Shown here: in pieces, positions 1-8,282 of the stretch
Layout of the letters: the number at the start of each line of letters is the position of its first letter
How positions within the stretch are numbered: position 1 is the stretch's first letter
From: a virus
Virus record (IMG/VR): IMGVR_UViG_3300004369_000068
Location: 1-33,857 of that record
Reading direction: 5' to 3' (one strand)
Length of the DNA: 33,857 nucleotides
Program-made: the position numbers and the translations under genes
Notes under the pieces: generated by a model
Database searches by the model: none
What the model saw: only the letters and a program-made list of their open reading frames with translations
Told to the model about the DNA's origin: nothing

Positions 1-44
1 CCTCTTTTCGCGCGTTTGCAGGTTTTTTTAGGGTGGGGTGAAAC

Positions 45-518
45 ATGGGACGACGCGGCCCGGCACCTGAGCCGACTGTGATCAAGATGGCACGCGGCAA
101 CCCTGGGCTACGCAAGCCCAACGCCCGCGAGCCGAAGCCAAAGGCTGGCAATATTAAGCCGCCCAAGTACCTGGCCGGTGAAAGCCTCAAGTGTTGGAAG
201 TCAATCACGCCCGGCCTGATCGCAACCGGCGTGATGACTGAGGCCGATGTGCCGACGCTTGCACGGTATTGCACCATGTATGAGCAGTGGCTCCGCTACT
301 TGGCTGAGGTTCGCGCTGGTAATGACATTCTCGTCATACTCAACGACGACGGAAGCGTGAAGTACCAGCAGAGTTCACCAGCCGCCACGATGCAACAGAA
401 GCTCGCCACCTCGATGCTCCGCATTGAGCAGGAGTTTGGATTGACCCCTTCCGCGAGGACCGGAATCGTTGCCAAGACGGACGAAGAAGACGACCCGCTC
501 GCCCGGTTCATCAGCTAA
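45..518 (+). CDS. terS: Terminase small subunit (P27 family)
   Basis: 157 aa. The small terminase recognises the viral genome and loads the large subunit for packaging into the prohead. The N-terminus is basic and Gly/Pro-rich (GRRGPAPEPT, then RGNPG and KP-rich stretches), followed by a helical body (LKCWKSITPGLIATGVMTEAD), which is the typical P27-family arrangement. It starts at ATG behind a G-rich leader (GGGTGGGGTG). The 3' end overlaps the next gene by 50 nt, and that gene is a clear large terminase, which supports the call. Assignment is by family resemblance and position. Confidence 0.88.
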   Translation: MGRRGPAPEPTVIKMARGNPGLRKPNAREPKPKAGNIKPPKYLAGESLKCWKSITPGLIATGVMTEADVPTLARYCTMYEQWLRYLAEVRAGNDILVILNDDGSVKYQQSSPAATMQQKLATSMLRIEQEFGLTPSARTGIVAKTDEEDDPLARFIS

Positions 519-2061
519 GCTGCCGCCGATCAACAAGCAGGCAGCGGCCAAGGTTTGTGATTTCTTTCCGGTTGTGCTCAGGCACAGCAAGGGTGCTATC
601 GCTGGCCAGCCTTTCGATCTGTTGCCCTGGCAGAAAACCGTTCTGTCTGAGTTGTTCGGTCGCCTCAATCCAGACGGCACGCGAGTGCGTCGGGTTGGCT
701 ATATCGAGGTGCCAAAGAAAAACGGCAAGAGTACGCTCCTGGCTGGAATCGCTTTGTATTTGCTAGTGGCTGACTCTGAGCCTGGTGCTGAGATTTACGG
801 TGCGGCTGCGGACCGCGAACAAGCAAGCATCATTTACCGCGAGGCCGCCGCGATGGTCAGGGCTTCGCCTAGTCTGTCGAAGCACTGCGAGGTCATCGAC
901 TCGCGGAAAACCATCTTTGTAAGGGCCACCAACAGCTTTTATCGGGTGCTGAGTGCTGACGCTTTTCGGGCGGAAGGTCTGAACATCCACGGCTTGCTGT
1001 TTGACGAGCTGCACGCCCAGCGTGACCGCCGCCTGTGGGACTGCCTTCGCTACGGAGGTGCATCTCGTAGGCAACCCGTTTTGCTGTCAATCAGCACAGC
1101 AGGCTATGACCGCAAAAGCATCTGCTGGGAACAGCACCAATACGCTGAGCGAGTCATTGCCGATCCGATGCTAGACCCTGGTTTTTACGGGTGCATCTAC
1201 GGATGCGATCACAACGCCAAAGACTTTGACATTTCAAAGAAAAAGTTTTGGTATCAGGCGAATCCTAGCCTTGGGCACACAATAACCGAAGAAAGTTTTG
1301 CCGCTGATGTGAAAGAGGCTCAGAACTCGCCAGCGAAGCTGTCATCTTTTCTTAGATATAGGATGGACTGCTGGCTGACCGCAGAAAGCCGGTTTTTCAA
1401 CCTGCAAAAATGGTCTGCTTGCCGTGTTGAGCCGCACGACATGACCGGCAGGGCCTGCTATCTGGGCCTTGACCTGGCCTCTACTACCGACCTGACGGCC
1501 GCCGTGATTGTCAGCGAGGACGACGACGGCGTGCTGGACGTTGTGCCGTTCTTCTGGTGTCCGTCAGAAAGCATTGAACAACGCAGCCTGCGGGACAAGG
1601 TTGACTATATTCAGTGGGCAAAAGACGGTCACATCAGGGTGACAGACGGCAACGCAACTGACTATGAGACAATAAAGCAGGACATTTTGTCATTTTGTGA
1701 CCAGTTCGGGGTCAAACAGATCGGCGTCGATCCGTGGAACGCTACTATGCTCAGCCAGAGCCTAGCGGCCGAGGGTGCCGACATCGTGAACGTGCGGCAA
1801 GGCTATGGCACGCTCTCTGCACCCATGAAACGGCTCGAGGCGTTGGTGCTTGATGGTAAACTCAGATGTAACCACCCGATTATGGACTGGTGCGCTGCGA
1901 ATTGTGCAGTTCAGAGCGATCATCAAGGCAATATAAAGCCAAGCAAGGCCAAAAGCACCGAGCGAATCGACGGCATTGCCGCACTTGTTACAGCTATGGC
2001 CGTGCAGGCCGCCGCTGAGACACCGCCGCCAGAACAGGACTGGAACATAATAAGCGTATGA
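469..2061 (+). CDS. terL: Terminase large subunit (ATPase/nuclease)
   Basis: 530 aa DNA-packaging motor. The N-terminal ATPase has a Walker A-like VPKKNGKST at about residues 81-89 and a Walker B LLFDE at about 176-180. The C-terminal RNase H-like nuclease shows the expected acidic triad context: GLDLAS (D335), GVDPWN (D421) and ERIDG (D501). Length and order fit the HK97-type Terminase_1 family. The start is a TTG inside the small-subunit gene; the first internal ATG would remove the Walker A, so a non-ATG start is needed. The stop overlaps the portal start as ATGA, implying translational coupling. Confidence 0.95.
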   Translation: MPRRTKKTTRSPGSSAKLPPINKQAAAKVCDFFPVVLRHSKGAIAGQPFDLLPWQKTVLSELFGRLNPDGTRVRRVGYIEVPKKNGKSTLLAGIALYLLVADSEPGAEIYGAAADREQASIIYREAAAMVRASPSLSKHCEVIDSRKTIFVRATNSFYRVLSADAFRAEGLNIHGLLFDELHAQRDRRLWDCLRYGGASRRQPVLLSISTAGYDRKSICWEQHQYAERVIADPMLDPGFYGCIYGCDHNAKDFDISKKKFWYQANPSLGHTITEESFAADVKEAQNSPAKLSSFLRYRMDCWLTAESRFFNLQKWSACRVEPHDMTGRACYLGLDLASTTDLTAAVIVSEDDDGVLDVVPFFWCPSESIEQRSLRDKVDYIQWAKDGHIRVTDGNATDYETIKQDILSFCDQFGVKQIGVDPWNATMLSQSLAAEGADIVNVRQGYGTLSAPMKRLEALVLDGKLRCNHPIMDWCAANCAVQSDHQGNIKPSKAKSTERIDGIAALVTAMAVQAAAETPPPEQDWNIISV

Positions 2062-3266
2062 GTACAGTCGAAGTCATCAAGAATCGGGACGAGAACCGCA
2101 TTCGCGAGCTGCGTTCCTTTGACTTTGCGGCCCTCGCACGGTCTGGCGGGATGAGGCGGGAGACGCCAGAGACGGCACCCGAGGTGCCAGCGGTCATTGC
2201 GTGCATCCGAGTGATTGCCGAGAGCGTCGGCAGCCTGCCGCTGCACATCTACCGCATGGATTCAAACGGTGCGAAGGTGCTGGCGACCGACTCGCCGCTC
2301 TACCGGCTGATGCGGTACGCACCGAATGACGAGCAGACGAGCCTAGAGCTACGCGAGCAATTATGCATGCTCTATTTGTTATATGGCGATGCCTACTGCG
2401 AGCTGGTACGCAACGACCGCGGCGTGATTACGGCGATGATGCCACTTCACCCGTCGCGGATGACCACAGAGCGGCTGACCGATGGCACGCTTCGCTACAT
2501 CTACCGCGAACCAAATGGTCGCCAGACCATCTACAACCAGCGGCAGCTCTGGCATCTGCGGATGCCGACCCTTGACGGCGTGCATGGGCTGAGTCTGCCG
2601 ACGCTTGTGCGTGACGCAATTGCACACGCTAGGGCACTTGAGAGCTACGGTCTGACCTATTTTGCCAATGGTGCCCGGCCCGGCGTTGTCTTGCAGAGCG
2701 ATAACCCGATTCCGCCCGAGGCTGCCGAGCGGATGCGGGAGCAATGGGAAAGGATGCACCGCGGCAGCGACCGAGCGCATAGAACAGCTGTGTTGCCTAA
2801 CGGTCTCAAAGTGCATGAGCTGAGCGGCTCCAACGAGTCAAGCCAGTTCATTGACGCCCGCAAGATGGCGGTCGTTGAGATTTGCAGAGCCTTCCGCGTG
2901 CCTCCGCACCTTGTGCAGTCGCTGGACGGTGCCACCTACAGCAACATTGAGCACCAGAGCCGCGAATTTCTGACCTATACGCTGCTTCCGCACCTTCGGC
3001 GTATTGAAGACAGCATCGCCCGCGATCTGATTGACGACCCGACGCTTTTCGCAGAGCACGACGTACACGCCTTCATGCGAGGCGACTCTGCCGCCCGTGC
3101 GGCTTGGTATCAGCAGGCATTGAACAGCGGAATCATGTCAATCAACGAGGTGAGGGCCGCCGAGGGCATGAATCCAATCGGCCCAGAGGGCGACGAAAGA
3201 TTCCTTCAGGTGAATATGACCACATTGCGGCGAATTGTCGCGGGAGAATCAAACGATGGAGCTTGA
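2058..3266 (+). CDS. Portal protein, HK97 family
   Basis: 402 aa. Forms the dodecameric ring at the unique head vertex through which DNA enters and leaves. Typical features are an early VIACIRVIAESVGSLPLHIYR segment, LMRYAPNDEQT, LLYGDAYCEL, and the C-terminal FRVPPHLVQSLDGATYSNIEHQ with SREFLTYTLLPHLRRIEDSI. These blocks are diagnostic of HK97/phage portal (pfam04860-like) proteins. It starts at ATGA on the terL stop and its end overlaps the protease gene. The C-terminal INEVRAAEGMNPIG is also typical of the family. Confidence 0.95.
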   Translation: MSTVEVIKNRDENRIRELRSFDFAALARSGGMRRETPETAPEVPAVIACIRVIAESVGSLPLHIYRMDSNGAKVLATDSPLYRLMRYAPNDEQTSLELREQLCMLYLLYGDAYCELVRNDRGVITAMMPLHPSRMTTERLTDGTLRYIYREPNGRQTIYNQRQLWHLRMPTLDGVHGLSLPTLVRDAIAHARALESYGLTYFANGARPGVVLQSDNPIPPEAAERMREQWERMHRGSDRAHRTAVLPNGLKVHELSGSNESSQFIDARKMAVVEICRAFRVPPHLVQSLDGATYSNIEHQSREFLTYTLLPHLRRIEDSIARDLIDDPTLFAEHDVHAFMRGDSAARAAWYQQALNSGIMSINEVRAAEGMNPIGPEGDERFLQVNMTTLRRIVAGESNDGA

Positions 3267-3873
3267 ACGACGCGGCCTGACTGAGCCGGTTGAGTTGCGA
3301 GAAGAGGCAGACGGCGTGCGAGTGGTGGGCTATGCGGCACTCTACAACAGTCGCAGCGTCATCCTGCCAGGCGGCTTCCAAGAGATGATCCGGCCGGGAG
3401 CGTTTGACGCTTCGCTGGAAAACCCAGAGACCGACGTTGTTGCCCTGTGGAATCACGACGACAACTTTCTGCTGGGCCGACAGTCGAGCGGCACGCTAAA
3501 GCTTTGGGCCGATGAGCGTGGGCTGATGTATTCGGTGCTGATGCCAGCCTCGCGGTCTGATGTCATAGAGGCCGTTCGGAGAAAAGATGCTAAAGGCAGC
3601 AGCTTCGCCTTCACGGTCGAGCGAGACGGCGAAGAGTACGAGCGGAATGCTGAAGGTGGCCCTCCTCTGCGGTACATCAACAAGGTCCGAGCACTCTACG
3701 ACGTCTCGGTGGTGGTGCATCCGGCCTACCCTGAGACCACCGCGGCCGTTCGCCAGCGAGCTGCGGAGCTGCTGGTCGAGCCGATTGCCGAGCAGTCTGA
3801 GCCCGCCCCGCTGCGGGTGAGCCCGCTGGCCCGAGCTGCACACGCTGCGAGGTGGCTGCGGCGTGTCAGCTGA
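3256..3873 (+). CDS. HK97-type prohead maturation protease
   Basis: 205 aa (S78-type). Cleaves the capsid scaffolding (delta) domain during head maturation. Seen: VRVVGYAALYNSRS near the N-terminus, IRPGAFDASLE, VALWNHDDNFLLGRQSSGTL (the His in the NHD context is the expected catalytic His), and KGSSFAFTV (the Ser is the likely nucleophile). I prefer the ATG at 3256, preceded by GGGAG about 9 nt upstream, over a TTG at 3235. It overlaps the portal end by 11 nt. The C-terminal 40 residues (VEPIAEQSEPAPLRV...) are a variable tail. Confidence 0.92.
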   Translation: MELERRGLTEPVELREEADGVRVVGYAALYNSRSVILPGGFQEMIRPGAFDASLENPETDVVALWNHDDNFLLGRQSSGTLKLWADERGLMYSVLMPASRSDVIEAVRRKDAKGSSFAFTVERDGEEYERNAEGGPPLRYINKVRALYDVSVVVHPAYPETTAAVRQRAAELLVEPIAEQSEPAPLRVSPLARAAHAARWLRRVS

Positions 3874-4033
3874 TCGCGTTTGCAAGCGTTGTGGCTCTCT
3901 CATGCGTTGCCGGGCTTCTAAGCGAGTCGGCAGCAGCCAGACGCAATATCTGGAGTGCCGGTCCTGCGGCAGCAAGCAGCGGGCAGTGGTTCCTGCCCAC
4001 ATGATTTTTCGCCGCAACGGTTCAAGGTTGTAA
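3863..4033 (+). CDS. Small zinc-ribbon protein
   Basis: 56 aa, GTG start overlapping the protease end by 11 nt. It carries two CxxC knuckles, CKRC at residues 7-10 and CRSC at 32-35, separated by basic sequence, and ends in a basic tail (IFRRNGSRL). This looks like a Com/Mu-type or generic phage zinc ribbon, likely nucleic-acid or metal binding. It sits between the protease and the major capsid gene, so a role in capsid gene expression or head assembly is possible, but that is inference. The paired knuckles in an otherwise empty 240-nt gap make it likely to be real. Confidence 0.7.
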   Translation: MSADRVCKRCGSLMRCRASKRVGSSQTQYLECRSCGSKQRAVVPAHMIFRRNGSRL

Positions 4034-4041
4034 CTTACAAC
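4027..4041. promoter_or_regulatory. 15-bp perfect palindrome upstream of the capsid gene
   Basis: GTTGTAA-C-TTACAAC is a perfect dyad with 7-bp arms. It covers the stop codon of the zinc-ribbon gene and lies about 75 nt before the capsid start. It could be an operator or a small RNA hairpin. No clear -10/-35 pair is visible next to it. Confidence 0.35.
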
Positions 4042-4115
4042 TAAACGGCCCCCGCTGTTTGCGAACTTGGAATGTAACGCCACTACCGGCGACAACTCCA
4101 AGGAGCAAACCGACC

Positions 4116-5462
4116 ATGAATCTTGCCGAGATCAAGAAGGAGAGCCGCGAAGTTGCGGACCAGATCGACAACCTGCGAGCCGTCGAGAGCGACGACGCCG
4201 CTGTGATCGAGCAGCGTGACGCCGACCTGGGCGAGCTGATGACCCGAGCCGAAGAGCTGGAGGCCGCCGCAGAGAAGGCTGCGAAGGTTGCCGAGGCCCG
4301 GCAGAAGCTCGACGCGATTGTAAACCGCTGCTCGGCCCTCGATGCCCCAGTGGTCCGCGAGGTCCGCGAGGTGGCAAAGCCTCGGGCAATCCAGCATCAC
4401 GGCCGCCTGCGTGCGTTTAAGGACGCTGAGGCCGCTTACCGCTGCGGCCAGTTCATCGCTGGCTATGTGCTGGGTGACAGCTCGGCGCGTGACTGGTGCG
4501 AGCGGAACGATGTTTACACCCGTGCCATGGGTGGCAACAACGACGGCAGCGGAGCCAGCACCACCAAGGGTGCTGCCTTCGTTGACGATATCCTGAGTGC
4601 CACGCTCATCAGGAACGTCGAGGAAAAGAACGAGATTTACACCTCTATGCAGCGGCAGCCGATGACGAGCGACACGCTCATCGTGCCGAAGCGGACGGCG
4701 GGATTCACCGGCTCATGGCTGGCTGAAAACGCCGAGATCAGCACCTCGGACGCAACCGCTGGACAGGTGACGCTCGTGGCCAACAAGTACGGCGTCGGCG
4801 TCAGGGTTTCCAACGAGTTGCTGGCCGATTCGGTCATCAATTTGAGCGAGATGGTGGTTCAAGAGTTCACCACCGCTTACACGGCCGCCTTGACCGAGGC
4901 GGTGACCAACGGTGACGGCTCGGCAAGCTATGGCAGCATCACGGGCATCCTCGACAGCACCGGCGGCATCTTGGCTGCTGGTTCTGCTGGTTGCCTGCAC
5001 ACCACCGACGTCGGCAACAACCTGCCGACAGAGGTGACCGTCGATGACATTACGGCCCTGCTGGCGAAGAGCAACCGCTACGCTCTTGATAACGCCAGCT
5101 GGATTGTCAGCCCCTATGTGTTCCACCAGATGATGCAGCGGCTTGACCTGGCTCAAGGCGTCAGCAACCTGCAAGGCGACATGGGTCCGACGTTCATGGG
5201 CTACCCTGTGACCCTCTCGACTGCCATGCCTGGCAGTTCTGCTGGTGCTGGCGCTGTGATTGCTCTCTTCGGTGACTTCAGCCGGGCGGGCATCTTCGGG
5301 CTGCGGCGAGACTTCGCCATCGTGGCGAGCACCGACCGCTATATCGAGTACGACCAGACGGCCCTCTTCGGGACCATCCGGGCGACTGCTGTCTGGCATG
5401 ACCTTGGCACCGCCAGCACTGCTGGCCCGGTTGTCGGCCTCAAGCTCGGTGCAGCCTCCTAG
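4116..5462 (+). CDS. Major capsid protein, HK97 fold
   Basis: 448 aa. Forms the icosahedral shell. Residues 1 to about 75 are a charged coiled coil (LAEIKKESREVADQIDNL, many E/A/K), matching the scaffolding delta domain removed by the upstream protease. The rest is the HK97-type shell domain: GGNNDGSG, AAFVDDILSATLIRNVEEKN, VPKRTAGFTGSWLAENAEIS, VRVSNELLADS, and the C-terminal GDFSRAGIFGLRRDFAIVAS / DQTALFGTIRATAVWHD. The ATG at 4116 has AAGGAG at 4100-4105 and is preferred over an upstream in-frame GTG/TTG-type start. Confidence 0.95.
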   Translation: MNLAEIKKESREVADQIDNLRAVESDDAAVIEQRDADLGELMTRAEELEAAAEKAAKVAEARQKLDAIVNRCSALDAPVVREVREVAKPRAIQHHGRLRAFKDAEAAYRCGQFIAGYVLGDSSARDWCERNDVYTRAMGGNNDGSGASTTKGAAFVDDILSATLIRNVEEKNEIYTSMQRQPMTSDTLIVPKRTAGFTGSWLAENAEISTSDATAGQVTLVANKYGVGVRVSNELLADSVINLSEMVVQEFTTAYTAALTEAVTNGDGSASYGSITGILDSTGGILAAGSAGCLHTTDVGNNLPTEVTVDDITALLAKSNRYALDNASWIVSPYVFHQMMQRLDLAQGVSNLQGDMGPTFMGYPVTLSTAMPGSSAGAGAVIALFGDFSRAGIFGLRRDFAIVASTDRYIEYDQTALFGTIRATAVWHDLGTASTAGPVVGLKLGAAS

Positions 5463-5483
5463 CACCTGAGCTGATCAGTAGGC

Positions 5484-5516
5484 GGCCGGGCCGTAGCTAA
5501 CCGCTGCGGCCCGGCC
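5484..5516 (+). terminator. Strong GC hairpin after the major capsid gene
   Basis: GGCCGGGCCG (5484-5493) and CGGCCCGGCC (5507-5516) are perfect 10-bp inverted repeats. Inner pairs (T-G, A-T, G-C, C-G) extend the stem to about 14 bp with a 5-nt loop. No T-tract follows, so it is not a classical intrinsic terminator. It may attenuate read-through or protect the 3' end of an abundant capsid mRNA. Confidence 0.6.
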
Positions 5517-5545
5517 TGCCGGTGGCTCACGAACAAGGAGGAATC

Positions 5546-5773
5546 ATGCGAGTTGAGTTTCTTAGAGATTGGAAGTGGTTCAAGCAGGGCCAGCACGCTG
5601 ACCTGACCAAGGGCCGCGCCGATCTGCTCATCAAGCGGAAGCTGTGCAAGCTCGCACCGCTGCCCGCAGTCAAGGCCAAGCCGGTGGCATCTGCCCCGGT
5701 CAAGGTTGAAGAAGCACCAAAGCCAAAGAGGAAGCGAAAAGATGCGATATCGCAGCCTCAAAAGGCTGACTGA
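5546..5773 (+). CDS. Small basic head-region protein
   Basis: 75 aa, ATG with a strong AAGGAGG at 5535-5541. The N-terminal half is compact (VEFLRDWKWFKQGQHADLTKGRADLLIKRKLCKL). The C-terminal half is a Pro/Lys/Ala-rich disordered tail (PVKVEEAPKPKRKRK). Small proteins of this shape (a short SH3-like or hydrophobic patch with the pattern G.ad.....a..L...g) commonly lie between capsid and connector genes. The function is not recognised; a minor head protein is likely. Its 3' end overlaps the next gene by 32 nt. Confidence 0.7.
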   Translation: MRVEFLRDWKWFKQGQHADLTKGRADLLIKRKLCKLAPLPAVKAKPVASAPVKVEEAPKPKRKRKDAISQPQKAD

Positions 5774-6347
5774 TCCTGCCGTTGAGCCGATCAGCGTGGC
5801 AGATGCGAAGGTGCACCTCCGCGTGGAGCACGACGCCGACGATGCTGTGATTGCTCGCTGCATCCAAGCTGCCCGCGAGTGGTGCGAGGAGTATTTAGAC
5901 GCAACGCTGATCCACACTCAGTGGCAGATGACTTTCGATATGTTTCCGCCGCATATCGAGCTGCCTCGGCCGCCGGTTGCGGTGGCCGAGGGCTACACGG
6001 GCGTGACGCTGACCTACACGACCGACACCCAGGCAAGCATCACGCTGCCGACTAACGAGTACCGCGTAGACAGGGACAGCCGCCCAGGCGTGCTGCGGCC
6101 GCTCTACGGCGACAGCTGGCCCGCTCACCTCGCAGACTACAACTCAATCACCGTTGTCTGGTGGGCAGGATACGGTGCCGATGGGACTGCCGTGCCGGTC
6201 AGAATTCAATCGGCCATGTATATGCTCCTGACGCACCTTTACGAGCAGCGGTCTGCCGTGCTTGTCGGCCAGGGCGTGGTCAGCAAACACATTGAGTACG
6301 GCGTGCGTACCCTTCTCGACTCTAGCCGCTGGGGAGCCTACGCATGA
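5742..6347 (+). CDS. Head-tail connector protein (gp6/phiE125 gp8-like)
   Basis: 201 aa. Belongs to the connector family that docks under the portal. The N-terminal part is diagnostic: PISVADAKVHLRVEHDADDAVIARCIQAAREWCEEYLDATLI, followed by WQMTFDMFPP and a beta-rich middle, ending with ITVVWWAGYG...VPVRIQSAMYMLLTHLYEQR. The ATG at 5742 is preferred, with GAGG about 10 nt upstream; an in-frame TTG at 5706 is less likely. Overlap with the previous gene and ATGA coupling to the next fit a head-neck operon. Confidence 0.88.
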   Translation: MRYRSLKRLTDPAVEPISVADAKVHLRVEHDADDAVIARCIQAAREWCEEYLDATLIHTQWQMTFDMFPPHIELPRPPVAVAEGYTGVTLTYTTDTQASITLPTNEYRVDRDSRPGVLRPLYGDSWPAHLADYNSITVVWWAGYGADGTAVPVRIQSAMYMLLTHLYEQRSAVLVGQGVVSKHIEYGVRTLLDSSRWGAYA

Positions 6348-6718
6348 GCTGGCTTGGACGCATCAACGTCGATGCCCTGGTACACGACGAGGACGGCAAC
6401 ACGCTCCGCGTGCTGGACGTCGAGAGCAGCGAGCCGGTCAACGGCAAAACCGCTCTGGTTACCGGCACAGCGACAATCGGCGGCGTTGACGTTGACCCGG
6501 CAGCGACCGGCTACATCGACGCTACGGGGGCTGAGGTGACGTTCTCCGAGGTGTCTGGCGTGGTGCTGCATGGTACGGCGGCCCTCGCCCTAGAGGCGGG
6601 AGACGTCGCGATAAAGACCGCCGCGGGCCAATGCGGCGTGACGGCGACCCCAGGCCACACCGGCAATCTGACGATCAGCGGCAGCGGCACGTTCACGCTC
6701 CTCATCACTGGGAGCTGA
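6344..6718 (+). CDS. Beta-rich structural protein of unknown role
   Basis: 124 aa, not recognised. The composition is Gly/Ala/Thr/Val-rich with short beta-like strands (RVLDVESSEPVNGKTALVTGTATIGGVDVD; LTISGSGTFTLLITGS), no Cys except one, and no membrane segment. It lies between the connector and the head-closure gene, with ATGA overlap upstream and a 1-nt gap downstream, so a virion decoration or neck-associated role is likely. Function is inferred from position only. Confidence 0.75.
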   Translation: MSWLGRINVDALVHDEDGNTLRVLDVESSEPVNGKTALVTGTATIGGVDVDPAATGYIDATGAEVTFSEVSGVVLHGTAALALEAGDVAIKTAAGQCGVTATPGHTGNLTISGSGTFTLLITGS

Positions 6719-6719
6719 C

Positions 6720-7034
6720 ATGCAGCCGGGGCTACTCCGCGAGCGTGTAGACATCCAGCGAGCCGCGGAGACGCGGAACGCACTGGGTGAGGTGACGCAG
6801 ACCTGGGCGACCTACGCGAGCCGCTACGCCTCGGTGATGACACTCCGAAGCCGCGAGGCCTTGAACGCACAGCAGGCAGGGCTGAGCGTGACGCACAAGG
6901 TAAAGCTGAGGCACGTCGCGGGCTTGAAGAGTTCGGATCGCCTGGTCTGGCGTGGGCGGACGCTGGAGATCGTGAGCGTGCTGGAATACGAGCAGTTTAG
7001 CGTCCACGAGTTGCTGTGCGAGGAGCAGGCATGA
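6720..7034 (+). CDS. Head-tail joining / head-closure protein
   Basis: 104 aa, matching the Phage_H_T_join (SPP1 gp16-like) family in length and pattern: an N-terminal LLRERVDIQRAAETRNALGEVTQTWATYASRYASVMTLRSRE, then the DRLVWRGRTLEIVSVLE block near the C-terminus. It seals the portal-connector channel after packaging. ATGA overlap to the following gene. Confidence 0.9.
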   Translation: MQPGLLRERVDIQRAAETRNALGEVTQTWATYASRYASVMTLRSREALNAQQAGLSVTHKVKLRHVAGLKSSDRLVWRGRTLEIVSVLEYEQFSVHELLCEEQA

Positions 7035-7519
7035 GCGGCGACATCAGTATTCAGGTTCAAAACAACCTGTGGGCTGCAATCGGGCAAGACCTGGTTCAGC
7101 AACAGATGAGCAAGAATGTGGTGTCGCAGGCTTACCGAGCAGCCTTTAATACGCTTACAGCTAAGGGGAAAAAGGCACTCGCGGCAGGCACTAATGTCCA
7201 CACTGGGTTTTTGCGTGCATCTGCTGGCAAAAAGGTCGACAGGTTTCCTGATCAGCTTGGCGTATATGGCCTAGTTGGCTATCTGCGGCCGAACTACAAC
7301 AAACACCAGTTTTGGTACGTCTTGGGCACAAAGAAGAGAACCACCAAGTCGGGCGCCAACCGCGGGGCGATGAAAAAAGCCTCTCCCGATCCTTTCATTG
7401 CAGTAAAAGCCGCCGTCTCTGATGCCGAGTCGCTTACAGTCAAAAGGATTGACACCATAAGCAAGGCGGCTGTCAACAAGATGAACGCCAAATACGGCAA
7501 CGCCTGGCGGACGCTATGA
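7031..7519 (+). CDS. HK97 gp10-like tail/neck completion protein
   Basis: 162 aa. Basic, with ALAAGTNVHTGFLRASAGKKV followed by GLVGYLRPNYNKHQFWYVLGTKKRTTKSG, a layout like HK97 gp10-type proteins: a helix, then a short beta domain containing a G....YA..lE.GT-like stretch. The ATG at 7031 overlaps the upstream stop (ATGA). Locally the DNA is less GC-rich than its neighbours. Assigned by gene order between the closure and terminator proteins; sequence support is moderate. Confidence 0.7.
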   Translation: MSGDISIQVQNNLWAAIGQDLVQQQMSKNVVSQAYRAAFNTLTAKGKKALAAGTNVHTGFLRASAGKKVDRFPDQLGVYGLVGYLRPNYNKHQFWYVLGTKKRTTKSGANRGAMKKASPDPFIAVKAAVSDAESLTVKRIDTISKAAVNKMNAKYGNAWRTL

Positions 7520-7929
7520 AGTACCCCGAGCAAATCATCTGCCGTCAGTTGTCGGCAACGCCAGCGGTGGCCCGCCACCTCGGCTTTCGTCTGTACCCGC
7601 TCATCGCTCCGACGTCGGCACCGTTGCCGTTTGCTGTCTACCGTCGAAACACCGTCACGCGGGAGCAGACTATTGGCCTTCCGCCGCAGATACCGAAAAC
7701 AGACCTGTCGCTGATGCTATTTGCGGCAAGCTACTCGCGGGTGCGAGAGATAGCGGACGCCTGCCGGGAAAAGCTCGACCATCTGAGGGTAACGTCGCAA
7801 GGCGTCGAGTTGGCGAATGTTACAATCGAGGATGAGACCGAAGACATCGTTCAGCTTGAGGGTGGCGACCTTCCGCCAGCGTGGCAAGTTACTTTGAGAT
7901 TGTCAATCCAGTGGAGTGAGGCCGACTAA
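7516..7929 (+). CDS. Tail completion/terminator protein (DUF3168/gp17-like)
   Basis: 137 aa. Pattern: short N-terminal helix (QIICRQLSATPAVARHLGFRLYPLIAPTSAPLPFAVYRR), then SLMLFAASYSRVREIADACREKLDHL and a C-terminal beta strand WQVTLRLSIQW. This matches the tail terminator family, which caps the tail tube before joining to the head. It is coupled by ATGA upstream and shares a single base with the next gene (TAATG). Confidence 0.75.
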   Translation: MKYPEQIICRQLSATPAVARHLGFRLYPLIAPTSAPLPFAVYRRNTVTREQTIGLPPQIPKTDLSLMLFAASYSRVREIADACREKLDHLRVTSQGVELANVTIEDETEDIVQLEGGDLPPAWQVTLRLSIQWSEAD

Positions 7930-8282
7930 TGCCAGCACCAGCAACAGCCAGCGGGCTGACGGTAAGCCTGCCGGGCAACATTACCAGCAGCGACATCGTA
8001 GATTTCTCGATCAGCACCAGCGGCGGCGGCACGATTGACGTGACGCCGATCACCCAGGCCGCTGACACGCTCAGAACCTATGTTGAGCAGCCAATGGGGC
8101 ACTCTTTTGAGGCTTCGGTCACCTACATGGGCACGGCCCGTGCTGACGTCGGTGCTACCGGCAACGTGACCATCGGCGGAACGACGTTCTACGGCGTCTG
8201 CACCAGCTCGGACGGCACCGCGGCCGTCAACGACGTGGCTCGATTCTCGGCAACATTCGCCCAAGTGGAGGTCGGCAGCTAA
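7929..8282 (+). CDS. Tail tube-like protein, copy A
   Basis: 117 aa, beta-rich and acidic, with no Lys. Key segments: SSDIVDFSISTSGGGTIDVTPI, SFEASVTYMGTARADVGATGNVTI and YGVCTSSDGTAAVNDVARFSATFAQVEVGS. Small tail tube proteins of siphoviruses share this shape. It shares a pattern with the next two genes (see findings). The position just before the chaperone/tape-measure block fits the tube subunit. Which of the three copies is the main tube protein cannot be told from sequence. Confidence 0.65.
   Translation: MPAPATASGLTVSLPGNITSSDIVDFSISTSGGGTIDVTPITQAADTLRTYVEQPMGHSFEASVTYMGTARADVGATGNVTIGGTTFYGVCTSSDGTAAVNDVARFSATFAQVEVGS

Noticed and set aside
3496-4101. 201-codon antisense frame
   Set aside because: Shadow of the protease and zinc-ribbon genes.
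4713-5465. Long open frame (250 codons) opposite the capsid gene
   Set aside because: Fully antisense to a strong capsid gene; caused by GC-rich codon bias. No RBS or motif.
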